A stretch of 64,000 nt of DNA from Symbiodinium natans (taxonomy: Eukaryota > Sar > Dinophyceae > Suessiales > Symbiodiniaceae): NCBI GenBank assembly GCA_905221605.1, contig CAJNDS010002279.1:1090084-1154083 (forward strand), given 5' to 3'. Positions within the stretch are counted from its first letter, which is position 1, and every line of letters begins with the position of its first letter. The translations under genes were made by a program, and so were the position numbers. Positions 12,181-24,865 of the stretch are shown piece by piece. The notes beneath the pieces were generated by a model. That model was not told where the DNA came from, ran no database searches, and was given only the letters and a program-made list of their open reading frames with translations.

Positions 12181-13689
12181 CCCGACATAAACCCTGAACC
12201 CACAAAACCTCCCCTAAGCCCTAACCCCAAGCTCTGAACCCCAAACCCTGCACCTAAACCCCCAACCCTAAAACCATCGCCTGACCGCAAACTGCTGGTT
12301 CAGGTTCGGTACGCGGAACTCCCCAGATCAGCCTGAGGTTGTAGGGTTTAGGGTTTAGGGGTTAGGGTTTAGGGTTTAGGGTTTAGGGTTTAGGGTTTAG
12401 GGTTTAGGGTTTGGGGGTTTAGGGGGTCAGAGCCTGGGGTTTAGGGTTTAGGGATGTAGGGCTTAGGGCATCTTAGGGCTGCAGCGTTCTTTCGTCTTCA
12501 ACGTCGAGGAAAGAAAGCTCGGCCCTTCCGCTTCGGGGTGCGCGTAATCCCCGGCGTAGCGAGCACCCATCACGCTCGTCATGGGATGCGGAGGTGATAT
12601 ACACCGAAACCCTAAACCCTAACCCTAAACCCTACAGCTACTCTGGCCTGCTCTGAAGCCAGCTCCGAATCTGCATCTGACTAGGTGCCCCCTGGAAATT
12701 AAATGTTTAGGGTTTAGAGTTTGAAGTTTAGGGTTTAGACGGGTTTAGGGTTAAGGGGTCTGTCCCAGGATATTAAGTCTACCAGCGTGTTCCCACACCC
12801 GCCTGTTGCATATTCTGGAGTAGGACGAAGCAACGTGGGTATCTAAGGGACAAACGGACCTAAAGCAAAGTCTTTCAGAAGTAGGCCGTGTTGGTCGGAA
12901 GGGACTGTGCAAGAGCGGTATCAATCGCGATTTGACCTTCCATGGCAGACCAACACGTTGTAACAAAAGAAAAGGAGGGCTTTACAGGAGCTTTGCCGGG
13001 CTTAGGGTCAGGGAAAACCCCTAAGCCCCTCAGCCCCCAAACCCCTGAACCCCCTAATCCCCTAATCCCCTAAACCCCTAAAATCCCCTAAACCCCTATA
13101 AGCCCCTAAACCCCTATAAGCCCCTACAAACCCCCTAAGCCAAAGGCTCTTAGGCCCTAAACCACAAACCCTACGACCAAGGCCAAGCCAAAAGGACAGA
13201 CAAACAGCTCACATGGAGAGTCGGCATCCCGAAACCCGAACCTTCCTACACCTGCTCAACTCCCTAAGCATCCTAAACCCTAAACCCGATAAACCCGAAA
13301 CCTTAAACCCTAAACCCTAGATTGGGGTTTAGGATTTAAAACCCCCAAACCCTAAACCCTAAATCCCAAAAAAAAGCTCACTGAGCACCTCTCCCCTTTC
13401 GGCCGCTGGCTTGCAGGATCTGGGTCTCAGGTTAAGATGGGGACCCTTCGGACCCTTGGGGCTCATGTGGGGCTTAGGGGTCTTCAGGTTTAGGGCTTGG
13501 GGCTGAATAAGGTTTCGGGTTGAGGGTTTCGGGTGTCGGGATTAGGATTTAGGGTTAGGGTTTGGGGTTTAAGGTTTAGGGTTTAGGGTTTATAGGGTTT
13601 AGGGACTGACGCCTGGGGGGTTCCGCTGAGAGGCAGGTTGTCGCTCAAGCTTGTCGTTCGCTGTTGGTGAGGCGAGGGTACGGACCTGG

Positions 13690-13832
13690 CCGGTGTGTGT
13701 GTGGGTGGGTGGGAGGGTGGGAGAGTGGGAGGGTGGGAGGGTGGGAGGGTGGGAGGGTGGGAGGGTGGGAGGGTGGGAGGGTGGGAGGGTGGGAGGGTGG
13801 GAGGGTGGGAGGGTGGGAGGGTGGGTGGGCGG
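13690..13832. repeat. 8-bp minisatellite GTGGGAGG
   Basis: About 16 head-to-tail copies of an 8-base G-rich unit. Because 8 is not a multiple of 3, all frames read through as Gly/Trp/Glu/Arg/Val repeats. The G runs could form quadruplexes (inference). Confidence 0.95.
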
Positions 13833-14399
13833 CTGGGCGGGCATGCATGTGCGTGCTCAACATTATCTGGTTTCCTTTCTACCTTCCCCTTCCCCCCGTA
13901 TGAGCATCCATTTGCCTCGGGCTTGTAACTTGGAGCGTTTTGCCGTAGATCGTGATCGAAGCATGAATGGTTTAGGGTTGAGGGCACCAGCGGGGGGGGA
14001 TCTTCGACACGAGAGCCCGTTTAACAGGTTCCCTGACACAAGGAATCCTGTTCCTTCATACTCTGACAGGGGGCCCTCTTTTGGGAACCCTCAACCGAGA
14101 AAGGCCCATTGTAGGGTTTAGGGTTCGGGCGTCGGATACCTCCTCGACACGGACACTCTAAACCCCGGCAAGCCCAGGGGATGGTTCGGAGATGCCCTCC
14201 ATACCAGGGTATGCCCTGATACCCTCAGTTACCCGAATACCGCACCCTAAACCCAGATAAGAAACCCAAGCCCTCCCTAAACCTTAAACCCTAAATCCCA
14301 TGCATCTTGGCACCTCCCTCCAGTACTGGAGGGCTCTGAGGTAGCCAAACCTGGATCGGGTTCAGCGTCCATAGGTGGGCTTAAGGCTCAGAGGCTAAT

Positions 14400-14690
14400 G
14401 TTTAGGGCTTAGGGCTCGAGGGCGTGGGCTTAGGGCTTAGGGGTTTAGGGTTTAGGGCTCAGGGCTAAGGGCGTAGGGCTTAGAGCTTAGAGCTTAGGGC
14501 TTAGGGCTCTAGGGCTTAGCGCGTAGGGTTTAGGGCTTAGGGCTCCGGGTCTAAGGCTTAGGGTTTGGGGCTTAGGGCTCAGGGCTCAGAGCTTAGGGCT
14601 CTGCGCTTGGGGCTTCGGGCTTGAGTTAGGGCTTTGGCCTTAAGGCTTAAGGTTTAGGATTTAAGTTTGGGGTTTAGGGTCCTATGGAGA
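14400..14690. repeat. Degenerate GCTTAGGG-rich tract
   Basis: An unusually diverged telomere-like tract in which GCTTAGGG and GCTCAGGG units dominate over TTTAGGG. It looks like an older array. Confidence 0.8.
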
Positions 14691-16199
14691 CAAGTGGTCT
14701 GATAGTCAGCCAAAGCTTGCTCTCCACATCCGAGAGGCCTTGCCCAATCATCGAGCTCACCTCAGCCATGTGCTCCACAGTTTGGGCTTAGGGTTTTAGG
14801 CTTTTGGGGTTCCTAAACCCTAAACCCCAAACCCTAAACCCTACACCCTAAACCCTAAACCCTAAACCCTAAACCCTAAACCCTAAACCCTAGCAGGAGG
14901 CAGTGCCTTTCGGGTGCCTGAGCGTCCCCTAAACCCACACTGAAAGGGCCGGGCTGAATCATGGACAGGCTTGGGCTGATTCCCTAAAGGTTGGGGTTGG
15001 GGGTGACCCTAAAGGTTGGGGTTGGGGATTTCGAAACCTTTAAGGGTTGATTCGGCTCAAAGGAAGGCTTGTGTGTGGGATGTGCTTGGAGGTTCAGGGC
15101 ACTGATAACCCCAATTATACTTGTACTTACAAGCCCCCATGACCTCCAAGGAGGAGAAAAGTGGACTTCTAGTTGGAGTTCCCCTAAACCCTAAGCCCTA
15201 TAATTGGGGGGGTCATAAGTACCCATGGACCTTACCGATTGGAAGAGGCACGGACGTGGAGTTCACGAAGAGAACCCCCCTTGATGCACAGAGGCCTTGT
15301 TCCAGGGTTTTAGGCTTGCTAGGGTTTAGACTTTGGGGTTTAGGGTTTAGGATTTTGAATCTGGAGTTTAGGCCCTCTTCCGTCTGGGACACGTGAAAGC
15401 CGATAGTTCAGGGTTGGTTCGAGACGTCAGGAAGTCACTGTAGAGGGTTAGCTACCAATCCGCGAGACTTCTACAAAGCCTTTGCCAAGAGCAGGCTCCC
15501 ATGGCGTCCTAAGCCTGGTTTAGGGTTTAGGGTTTAGGGTTTAGAGTTTAGGGTTTAGGGTTTAGGGTTTAGGGTTTAGGGTTTCGGGTTTCGGGTTTCG
15601 GGTTTAGGGTTTCGGGTTTAAGGTCTAGGGTCTAGGGTCCAGGACTTGGGCTTGGAGTCTCGCGTTCCCACGACCCCAATGGCTTAGAGGTCACCTCTCG
15701 ACATCAGTGCTGCCGAGACCATAAACCCCCAAGCGTCCCACAATGTGTGGGGTGTAGGGTTGAGGGTTTCGGGTTTAGGGTTCGGGTTTAGGGTTTAGGG
15801 TTTAGGGGTTTAAGGGTTTAGGGTTTGAGGTTTAGGAATTAGGATTTTTTTTAAGGTTAGGGTGAGTCCAGACGACCCCTCCTGAGCCCTGGAACGACAT
15901 CTGAGCCATGAAGGTGTGGGGAACACAAGCCACCTAAACTAAACTCTAAAACCCTAAAACCCTAAAACCCTCAAACCCTAAAACCCTCAAACCCTAAACC
16001 CTAAACACTAAAACCCTAGACCCTGAACACGAAACTATGCATAACAGTTCAGTCTCCCACAACCTTCAAGCCCCAAATCCCCGCCCCCCTTCCCACCAAC
16101 CTCAGGCGAAGACCCAGGGCATCGGCCAGAGGCTCACGTGGCAGAAAACAATCTTAAGGCTCCTTGGGGTTTGGGGCTTAGGGCTTCAAGTGTTGGATT

Positions 16200-16300
16200 G
16201 TGATCTGAGCATGGTTTCGAAAAAGAACGAAGATCCACTTTCTGCTCTGCGAGCCCTCGCGGCCATGGAAATAGATCGCGGCAGGAGCATGCCTTTAGGT
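16200..16300 (+). CDS. Candidate short exon
   Basis: The frame encodes VSKKNEDPLSALRALAAMEI and a short continuation, a helical-looking segment bracketed by telomere-like sequence. No family is recognised. It could equally be chance coding potential. Confidence 0.2.
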
Positions 16301-17855
16301 TTTTGGGGTTCTTTTGGGGGGGGTCAGGAAAGTTTCGCAAAACCAAACCCTAAACCCTAAACCCTAAACCCTCTCCCTGCGCTCCAAAGATGTTGGTCGC
16401 AGTGGTGCAGGGTTCAGGCTCCGCATGAGGGTTAGGGTCTAGAGGTTTTGGGGTTCAAGAGAAGCAAACGGGTCTACCCTGAACCCAATTCAGGACTTCG
16501 CAGGGACTAGACTTCAGCGCTAGCTGTTGTTGTCTGTCTTTCTTAGTTTTCAAGATTGAGGGCTTAGGGTTTAAGACTTGGGGTGCGAGGGTTTAGGGCT
16601 TCATCCACGCAACCAGATTAAGTCTTGCAATGGCAGCGTGGGAGGGGGGGTTAGGGTTGGGTCTAGGGTTTGATGTTAAGGGTTTAGGTTTAGGCTGTAG
16701 GGTTTGGGGTTTAGGTTCAGGAAGCAGAAGTGAATTTAGCTAGACGGGACCGGGGCTTGATCCTTAACGCGCGAGCAATACTGAAGTCCACACGAACTCC
16801 TTCTTTCGGCTTTCGAAATATCTGCGTCTCTTTCACCTACTACCAAGGAACTCAGGTCCCTGACACGAAACCCTGAACCCTAACCCTAAACCCTACACTC
16901 TAAACAAATACTAGTCCCGAATCCGTAAACCCGAAACCCTGAACCCTGAACCCTAATCCCTAAACCCAAAGCCCTGAACCCCTGAACCCTGAACCCGAAA
17001 CCCAAAACCCTAAACCCTAAACTTTAAACCCGAAACCCAAAACCCTAAACCCTAAACCCGAAACCCTAACCCATCTAACCTGCACCTAGAGCCTTGTGGC
17101 GCCTCCACGTGCACTGCCGAATCGGACTCGAGGTAGTGTGCCCACCTAGAGGGGTTTGGGGTTTAGGGTTTGGGTTTCGGGTTTCGGGTTTCGGGTTTCG
17201 GGTTTAGGGTTTAGGGTTTAGGGTTTAGGGTTTAAGGTTTAAGGTTTAAGGTTTAAGGTTTAAGGTCTAAGTTTTAGGGCTTCAACCTCCAGGCATTGCG
17301 GAATATGGAGTGTTGCGCTGTACAACTCTCGCGAAACCTCGACATTGGAGCTTGGGGATGAGGGTTTTGCGGAAGGGTGTTTCGGGCTTAGGGTTTAGGG
17401 TGTAGGGTTTAGGGTTTAGGGTTTAGGGTGTAGGGTTTAGGGTTTAGGGTTTAGGGTTTCGGGTTTAAGGTTTCGGGTTTAGGGTTTAGGGCTTAGGCTT
17501 CGGGTTTAGGTTTAGAGCTTAGGTCTGGGGATTTGGGATGAGGGATGAGGGTTTATTGGTTCAGAAATGAGGGTACAGGGTAGCCATGAACTCCCGACGC
17601 CCTGAAATCTTGAGAGCCCTCTAGGGGTACCTTAGACCCGAAACCCTAAACCCTAAACCCTAAACCCTAGACCCTTAAGGATGTGCCCTTGGGCTTTGGG
17701 GTCCCTTTTCAAAGGATCCCTAAGGCAATGTAAGGGCCGTACTGGGAGTATATTAAAGGGAACCTTTTTAGGGGTACAAGCTTTCATCCCTTGAAACCCC
17801 AACCGCTGAAGCACTAAAGCCTAAACCCCAGAAAGCCCCAGGAGCTCACGGAATC

Positions 17856-18059
17856 GGTTTAGGGTTTAGGGTTTAGGGTTTAGGGTTTAGGGTTTAGGGT
17901 TTAGGGTTTAGGGTTTAGGGTTTAGGGTTTAGGGTTTAGGGTTTAGGGTTTAGGGTTTAGGGTTTAGGGTTTAGGGTTTAGGGTTTAGGGTTTAGGGTTT
18001 AGGGTTTAGGGTTTAGGGTTTAGGGTTTAGGGTTTAGGGTTTAGGGTTTAGGGTTTAGG
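17856..18059. repeat. Longest perfect TTTAGGG array
   Basis: About 29 consecutive TTTAGGG units with no visible mismatch. This is the most homogeneous array in the window and so probably the youngest or most recently homogenised. Confidence 0.97.
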
Positions 18060-18396
18060 CTACCTTTGCTAGATCCAAGTATACTCCCACATGATATCTA
18101 TACTCAGGGTTCTCGGCGAGTTTTTGCCCAGCTTTTGTAGCCTAACCCCATCGGCATCACCTACAACCCTAAGTCTCATCCCTTCCCTCTAAGCTTAACC
18201 CCCCCCAAAAATCTTCAATACTCGCAAATATAGCTATGTTGTAGTTTTTGTGAGGGGGGGGGTCTTTAATATTCGGGGGTAGGGGAGGTTGAATCTTAGG
18301 GGGAGGGGATTCAGTCTCATGGAGAAGCCGTTGAAAGCCATTCGTGGGCCTTTCCGAGGACACCGGACCTGCAGTCGGCCGGCGCGCCATGGCTCC

Positions 18397-18462
18397 CGTA
18401 AACCCTAAACCCTAAACCCTAAACCCTAAACCCTAAACCCTAAACCCTAAACCCTAAACCAG
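18397..18462. repeat. CCCTAAA array closing the mosaic
   Basis: About nine perfect units, opposite in orientation to the array at 17856-18059. Beyond it, telomere-type repeats are essentially absent for 14 kb. Confidence 0.97.
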
Positions 18463-18524
18463 CACGCAGAGAATGTAGGGGTTTCCTGGGGTTTGGGGGG
18501 CTTTCTGCGGGCTGGGCCCGGCAA

Positions 18525-18583
18525 TGTTCTAAGATGTTCCACGATGTTCCACGATGTTCTACGATGCTCTACGATGTTGGTCT
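18525..18583. repeat. Short tandem repeat, unit about 11 bp
   Basis: Five diverged copies of ACGATGTTCC/ACGATGCTCT lie head to tail. Confidence 0.8.
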
Positions 18584-18584
18584 C

Positions 18585-19100
18585 GCGCATCAGGCCGCGA
18601 CTCTGCAGCTCTGGTCGAACGGTTTGATGTGCTAGTGGGGGTTCGGCGCAGGCTCCCGTGGGGGGGTTATTTTTCATCCTCTTGTGCTCTGGTTCACGGT
18701 CCCGCCGAGCAGGCAGGAACTCTTGCCAGGCCATTCTGCAGCATGATGTTCACGGCTGAGAATCGGCAGGGATCAACGTCACAGAATCATGGTCGGTCAT
18801 GGCTCAAATTCAGTACACTTCCCAATGCAGATCTAAACCTCCTTGTTCCTGCTTCATTCAATTCCGTCTTTCATTTCATAAAGTCAAGATGTTCTAGTTC
18901 TAGTAACGCCTTGCGCTTGAACCCTTTTAAGCTGTATCATACCATCACTGCCTTGATGTACTTCCTCAAACCTTCGTCTCGTAACAAGAATCCTTCGCGC
19001 ACGAAAACCAAAAACCTGTGTGTCTACTAACTTGCCAGAAAAACCTGTACTTTTCAATGGTAACGGCGAAAATGTTATTTTCTTTCCTTCGCAAGAAGGA
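18585..19100. other. Unique block, no gene recognised
   Basis: A frame of 158 codons (18554-19030, +) crosses it without any recognisable motif, and its composition is ordinary. I do not call it a gene. Confidence 0.4.
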
Positions 19101-19220
19101 CGCGGAACCGAACCGGAACCGCTGAACCGAACCACTCACGAATCGAACCGCAGGAAAAGGTGACTACAACGTACCGCAAGGAACCGCGTTGAAACCGGAA
19201 CCGACCGAACCAGAACCGCA
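19098..19220. repeat. Degenerate (GAACCG)n tract
   Basis: Repeated GAACCG/GAACCGGAACCG hexamers with interruptions, directly before a GT/CT microsatellite. Confidence 0.85.
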
Positions 19221-19234
19221 AGCAAAATCAGGGA

Positions 19235-19270
19235 TGCGTGTGTGTGTGTGTGTGTGTCTCACATTCGCTC

Positions 19271-19301
<31 letters not shown>

Positions 19302-19528
19302 CTTTCTCTCTCTTTCTCTCTCTTTCTCTCTCTTTCTCTCTCTTTCTCTCTCTTTCTCTCTCTTTCTCTCTCTTTCTCTCTCTTTCTCTCTCTTTCTCTC
19401 TCTTTCTCTCTCTTTCTCTCTCTTCTGCCTGTCTGTCTGTCGGTTGGTCTGTCTGTCTGTCTGCCTGCCTGTCTGTCTCAATCTCTCTCTCTCGCTCTCT
19501 TTCTCTCTCGCTCTCGCTCTCGCTCTCG

Positions 19529-19580
<52 letters not shown>
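19235..19580. repeat. Long pyrimidine tract (CTCTCTTT)n, (CTGT)n, (CT)n
   Basis: About 345 bp of almost pure pyrimidine on the plus strand, in blocks of TCTCTCTT, CTGTCTGT and CTCTCG. It has triplex-forming character (inference). The 190-230-codon frames on both strands are repeat artefacts. Confidence 0.97.
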
Positions 19581-19679
19581 GGTTTCAAAGACGTCTTTCA
19601 GTTCTCCAACGCCACGCCCCTCCGCCAACCCCCTCGAACCACACGCCCTCCAGCCCATCCCCCACCTGCCCACCAGGCT

Positions 19680-19805
19680 CAAAAAATCCTGCCAAACTCT
19701 CAGCCACCCCTCCCTCCAGCCCACCCACAGCCACCTGCCCCTCCAGCCACTCACCCCTCCAGCCATCCACTCCTCCAGCCACCCCTTCAGCCACCTAAAC
19801 CCATA
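19680..19805. repeat. CCAGCCACC minisatellite
   Basis: Diverged 9-12 bp units rich in CAGCCAC, giving Pro/Ser/His-rich frames only. Confidence 0.8.
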
Positions 19806-22167
19806 GCCACCCATGTCTTTCCAGTTTTCCCGGCACCCTCACTTCCCAAGAAACTTGTCCAAGTAGAAGAGATCCTGCCAGTACATGTGTTCACGTCTCA
19901 AGTTTTTATAGGGCCGAGGGCCCTTTAAGAACCCAAACGGGCAGGCAAGGTTTGGGCACGACATAAAATTTCTGAAGAATCACCGGAGAATCTGCCCTGG
20001 AGTGGCAATCTCGAGTGTTCGAGATAGCATGCGGGAAGCGCCTCTTTTGGCACTCCAAAAAACAAACCGAAAACCTAAAACCTGAATGCGTGGCGGAGTC
20101 GTGGTTTTCCCATTTTAAGAAGCCATTGTATGTTTAAAACGGGCGCACTCCGACTCCGCCGGGAATTCCATTGTTTTGAGACTCCGCCAACTCCACCAAC
20201 ACGACCGTCTCCGCCGACGCGGGTGACTTCGAGAACATCTGTGTTTTTTCTGCTTTTGTGGAGCCTGTTTTTTGCCCTTTGCGCAGTTTAGACTTTTTTC
20301 CACACCGACATGTCAAAAACTGCTCACACTGAGCTGCTGATAGCAAGGAGGCGTGAGGTGTGGGCAATCTCTCGTGGTCAACTTTCATTTAAAAAACAGA
20401 ATTTCTTTCAAGTCAGCCCGATTCTTTGAAAGGTTGCCATCCGAGAGGTCATGCCCGGCCCACAAAAAAAAGAGGCAGCAAAATCAACTAAAAAGGTAGG
20501 GAAGCTTAAGTGACCGCCACAGTGCGAGAAAGACCTTGTGTGAAAGGATGCAAAAAAAAGCTTGAGCAGAACAAGGGTGTCAACATTGTTTCGACCCATG
20601 TCCAAATGTTCACCACTTTACCTCAAAGTAAAAATGTCGAAGAGGGTTCAACGAAAGGGTCTCAGTTCTCACCAAAAAAATGAACCTAAACCAAGTCAAC
20701 CAAACCCAAAATTAAACGACAAAGTTTGGGAAGAGGTCCAATCCCGCTTCCGGCTTACTTCCGCCCGGCACAGGACACACAGCCTGGTGTCTGCAGACCC
20801 CCATATAGCTTCTGGCAGGGCAAATCTTCCTGTTGGCCATAAAGAGGTCAGACCTGGAAAAGTGCTTCCATGCTGGACGTCGTCGCCGGTGGGCGTGCCT
20901 GCAAAGACCACCCGTGAAGCAACACTTACCGACCAACCAAAAGACCTCGCGTGAAGGCGAAAGCTGGAGACTGCGGCGGAAACAAACAAACAAAACAGGC
21001 CGAGAAAAAAGATCTAAAAAATCACGAAACGAAACAACAAAAACGAAAAAACGAAGGGCCAAGGTGGCAACGAAAGAGAGGCAACGCCAACCCACGATTG
21101 AAACCGAGCGCGGAGCCTTGAAAACAAGCAGACAGGAAAAGGAGAATCCAGAAGAGCACACACGCACAAGTCAGAAAAAACAAAAACACGCGCACACACA
21201 CACACAAGCAAGTGTGCTCTTTGCAGCTTGAGACCAGCACACATGACAGCATAAATCAGCATCTTGCCTCTGACACATGCACTGACGAGTATCATGGTTA
21301 TACGGGACCTGCTGCCTCAGCTGCGCACCACTGCATTTTTTTCACTTTTCCAAAACGCAGGTTTCAGCACTTTTCAAGGTTTTTAAGTTCAATTTCATCG
21401 TTTCAAGATGTCGCTGGGTCGTTGTTCACTGTTATGTCATTTTTTTTTTCTTGTTCAATCTTTTCAACTTTCATTCTGACTGACGAAAGTCGTAGCAGTA
21501 GTAGTTGTAGTACAGTGCCAGTTGCAGCAAGTGTTACTTGTGTCAAGCAACTTGCAGGGCCGCGTGGCACAGGGTGGCTGCACTTCTCCGATGAACCTGC
21601 ATCAAGATCACCAGGTCTGAGCAAGGATGAAAAGCTGGCAGGGTGTGACCGAAAAATGCCCAGCAACACTGACGAATTCCTGAACATTGCACTCAAGGCG
21701 TGGGCCGGAAAATGAGGCCCAAAAATGGGGGCTCCCTTCTTGCAAAAATCCGGACCTAACAAGCCCCTTTTTTGGGCGTTGCTTTTTGTTCCCTTATCCA
21801 ATTTACCTTGCGTGGCTCTGCCTTATGCTCAAATTACAGGGCCTGTTTTTGGTGACGCTTTTTCCATTTTGAATCCATTTTTCTGTGTCATTTTTGGCAC
21901 CTCAAAAACCTAACCGAAACCAATTTTCAGCCAATTTGTCAAACGTTCCAGAGAGTCACAACCACTTGCACATGAGTTACTCTATCCATCACCATCAGCA
22001 AGTCAAGAAAATTGCTTTCCAGCAAATGGAAGCTGCTTCCAGGTGACCATGCCTTGATCATACAAAAATGGCTCCCTTTTGTTGGTCGTCCAGCAATTTG
22101 TTCTGCACTGGGTTGACACTCTGTTCAAATTTGAAGGTTTGTTTTTGTCAAAATGGTCGTTGTTTGT

Positions 22168-22205
22168 TTTTTGAAGCGGACGCCCCTTTACCACATCAGC
22201 AGCAC
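22168..22205 (-). repeat. Dispersed end motif, copy 1
   Basis: TTTTTTGAAGCGGACGCCCC followed by TTTACCACATCAGCAGCAC. It is shared, allowing substitutions, with 23523-23563 (same orientation) and with 28386-28420 and 45978-46012 (reverse complement). It is probably the terminus of a transposon family. Confidence 0.6.
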
Positions 22206-23179
22206 GGCGGTCCATTTCGACGAAGTGAGACGAGCACGATCCAAGAGCCAGGCGCGGCACCACGAACAAGAACCAAGACAACACAACACAACGGCAAAAG
22301 CAATTTAGCGGTGAAACATTCCCCTTCTCTCAGTGCACGAAGAAGTCGATGTAGACCCATAGTTGCACTCTTGCATCATGCTGCGTAGGGGGAGGCCGCA
22401 AAATGCGGGTAGGTAGCCAGAAATCAAAATCACCATCCAATTCACGAAGAGCTCCACATGTTGAAGGAAACTCCAACACTACCAGTTCCATTTCTACGAC
22501 CTGGGCGCAGAAACATTGGTTGGCCGGGGCGGTGCCGGACGGCCTTAAGCGTCCTCTAGCTCCGTGGCAAACCGCCCACAACGGCGGAATTCGTTGTGTT
22601 CCCGATGAAAAACTCCACGGCACCGAGGACTCTGCCAAGACCTTCACTCTGCGGAATTCAGCTTCTGCCCCCCGCCCAAGGGACTGTTGGCATTCCACAT
22701 TTGGTGGACAGCTCTTTTCTACTTCGCGTACAGAGAATCGTGGAGTGGGCTCGGAGCCTTTCAGAGGCTGGCCCACATTCTCATCATGTGATCCCAGAAA
22801 ACGTAGGAAACGTCAGATGACCTCCGCAGTTAGAGAAAGATCCGGTTCCAAGTGAAACTGCCGCACGTTCTTCTTGCTATTCTTCGAAATTTTAAGGGAG
22901 ACTGGCAAGACGTAGAACAGAACTGAGCAAGAGGTTTGTTTGTTTTGCTCACAACGACCGGCTGTGTAAAAGCAGATCTGGCCAGATCCATGAGGTCCGG
23001 AAAATTACAGAAAACGTAGAACACGTCAGATGACCTCCACAGTGCTTCTCTGCTTTTCGAATTACAAGAAAAATAAAGACAACAAAGAAACGAGAGGGGT
23101 CTTACTCTTTTTTTTTTGCGAGGGAACGTGGAATTGAACAATTCTCACTTCTCTGATTTTAAGTTCAGACTCAAACCTT

Positions 23180-23275
23180 GGTTGGAACCTAGGTTCCAAC
23201 CTGGGTTCGAACCAACCAACCTGGGTAGAACCCAGAGTTCAACCCACCCAGGTTTGACCCAGGTTCAACCTGAGG
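23180..23275. repeat. AACCTGGGTT repeat tract
   Basis: Repeated GAACCTAGGTTC, AACCTGGGTT and TTGACCCAGGTT words, many of them self-complementary, ending in a G11 run. The tract could fold into multiple hairpins. Confidence 0.75.
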
Positions 23276-23522
23276 GGGGGGGGGGTGGAGGAACCTGAGT
23301 TGTTGTTGTTCTCCCCCCCCCTCGACGGCCGGACCCTGGATTTTTTGAACCTCAGGTTGCATCCTCGATTCTCTGCACAAGTGTAGGAAGTGACAAAACA
23401 AGGTCCTGTGAACCTGCGCATTCTGCTGAGTCTTTTTGCAGCCCGAGATGCTTTCTCTGTGCATCATTCTTGTGATTGGTGTTTGGGTGCGTGAGACCGT
23501 GCCGACTTACATTCTTTGGGCT

Positions 23523-23563
23523 ATTTTTTTGAAATGGGCGCCTCTTTACTGCGTCAGCAGCAC
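23523..23563 (-). repeat. Dispersed end motif, copy 2
   Basis: TTTTTTTGAAATGGGCGCC followed by TCTTTACTGCGTCAGCAGCAC. Similarity to copy 1 continues weakly downstream (ACACAACACA, then GTGAAAC and CTCTCAGT), so the repeat is longer than the end motif. Confidence 0.6.
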
Positions 23564-24865
23564 ACTAGGCCGGTCTTGTGGGTTGAATCGGAAGTGAAAC
23601 ATAGCTACAGCAGAAGTTATCAGCAAAACAGACACCGCCGGGCAACACAACACAAACCAAACACCAACAAGAGAAATTCCGTCCTCACTAGGCGCAAAGG
23701 GTGAAACAGGCCCCTCTCAGTTCACGACGAAGACGAAGTAGGGAACCCCGATAGCAAGTGCGTCGCAGGCATGTGCATCGCGGGCCATGCAGAGAATGCT
23801 TGGTCGAAAAAGCACAGTTCCCTCAGCTTGGGGGCGAATTCACAGGCGGGTGCATAAAGGGCAGAGGCATGCATGCAAAAGGCTGGCAAATGGCATAATC
23901 ATCCAAGGACAGCAAAGGTGCAACGCAAACCCAGGCTGACTCAAGGGTGGATCATACATCTGGAAGACTGCGTGTGAGGTGGCATCGACAGGCCGCAACC
24001 TCAGGAAAACGCAATTGCCAGCGGAAAGAAACGCACACAGAAGCAAGAAGTGAAAACTCTCTCCCCCAAAGGGAGGGAGGGGACCGACTGAGATGGGAAG
24101 TGGGCCAAACCATGGGCACGAGCAAGATAAAAGCCAATGTTTCAGAAGGACGCACTTCGACACCAAAATTGTCAGCCTTGATCGTCAGTGCAGTCGCACT
24201 TTTCACACGCCCTGTGGGTTGGTTAAGGCTCTCAATGCGCAGCGTCAACTGCATGCTTATTCAAGTAAGCGGAGGCACTGGTTCGTGTCTTGCTTTCAGC
24301 TTCTGCGAGAACTAGGGAGTATTGCCGGTCGACAAGAACCCACGTGCGCCTTGCAAAAGGACAAAGTGGACACTGCAGATATTGGCAGCAGCAACCACTA
24401 CCAGGAACGCAGAGCGTCCATCAAGTGGTGTCACAAGGTACAGAAACCCATCATGTCCCTTCCATCGAGGAAGGCGGTTTTTCTTAACCAAGAAGGGGTG
24501 AGGGATTGACTGGGTCCCGGACCGCCAACCACAGCAGGCTGCAGCACCCTTCGCTGGTTCCTGGTGGAATCAGCGCCGAGGAACGGGGAAGACTGCCAAT
24601 CCCAACTGCCACTCGAGCGCTCTTTTCCGTAGCTGCATTTGCGCAGGATGCGCCAGCTCCAGGTCAGGTGGGGCAATCCCTCCTGCTCATCTTCAATGCC
24701 TTCGAAACACCTCGCTCAGGCGTTCAAGCAGGGAAACACTCCGCCAAGTAGCGCACTTGGACTCTGAAGGTCTGACGCCGGAGTACGGTTGCGGAGGCAC
24801 AGGGAGGGCCACCCCGATTCTGCTCAAACACCCTCGCGGGCACCTCATCAGCTCTTCGTCGTCAC

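Larger units (their letters stand above)
960..18470. repeat. Telomere-type repeat mosaic, both orientations
   Basis: Several dozen arrays of TTTAGGG or CCCTAAA, from 2 to about 48 units, alternate with unique blocks of 50-400 bp. Orientation changes repeatedly, so this is interstitial rather than a chromosome end. Variants include TTGAGGG, TTTCGGG, TTTTAGGG and GCTTAGGG. TTTAGGG is the known telomere repeat of several dinoflagellates and of plants. Most long open frames here are by-products of the 7-bp period. Except where listed separately, no gene is visible in the unique blocks. Confidence 0.95.
20400..24850. other. Repeat-rich interval without a recognised gene
   Basis: Several open frames of 80-170 codons occur on both strands, none with a recognisable domain. 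The interval holds scattered pieces of dispersed repeats. The right-end motif of the DNA element at 25103-26586 recurs near 20470-20525. The sequence at 22827-22990 is homologous to 26587-26750. Partial ends containing TGACCTCC(A/G)CAG lie near 22817-22830 and 23030-23045. This suggests nested, decayed transposons. Confidence 0.5.

Noticed and set aside
13583-14121. Gly/Trp- and Pro/Ser-rich frames up to 156 codons
   Set aside because: They come from the 8-bp GTGGGAGG minisatellite, which is open in every frame.
19164-19928. Long Ser/Leu and Arg/Glu frames of 186-228 codons
   Set aside because: Low-complexity translations of the CT tract on both strands.
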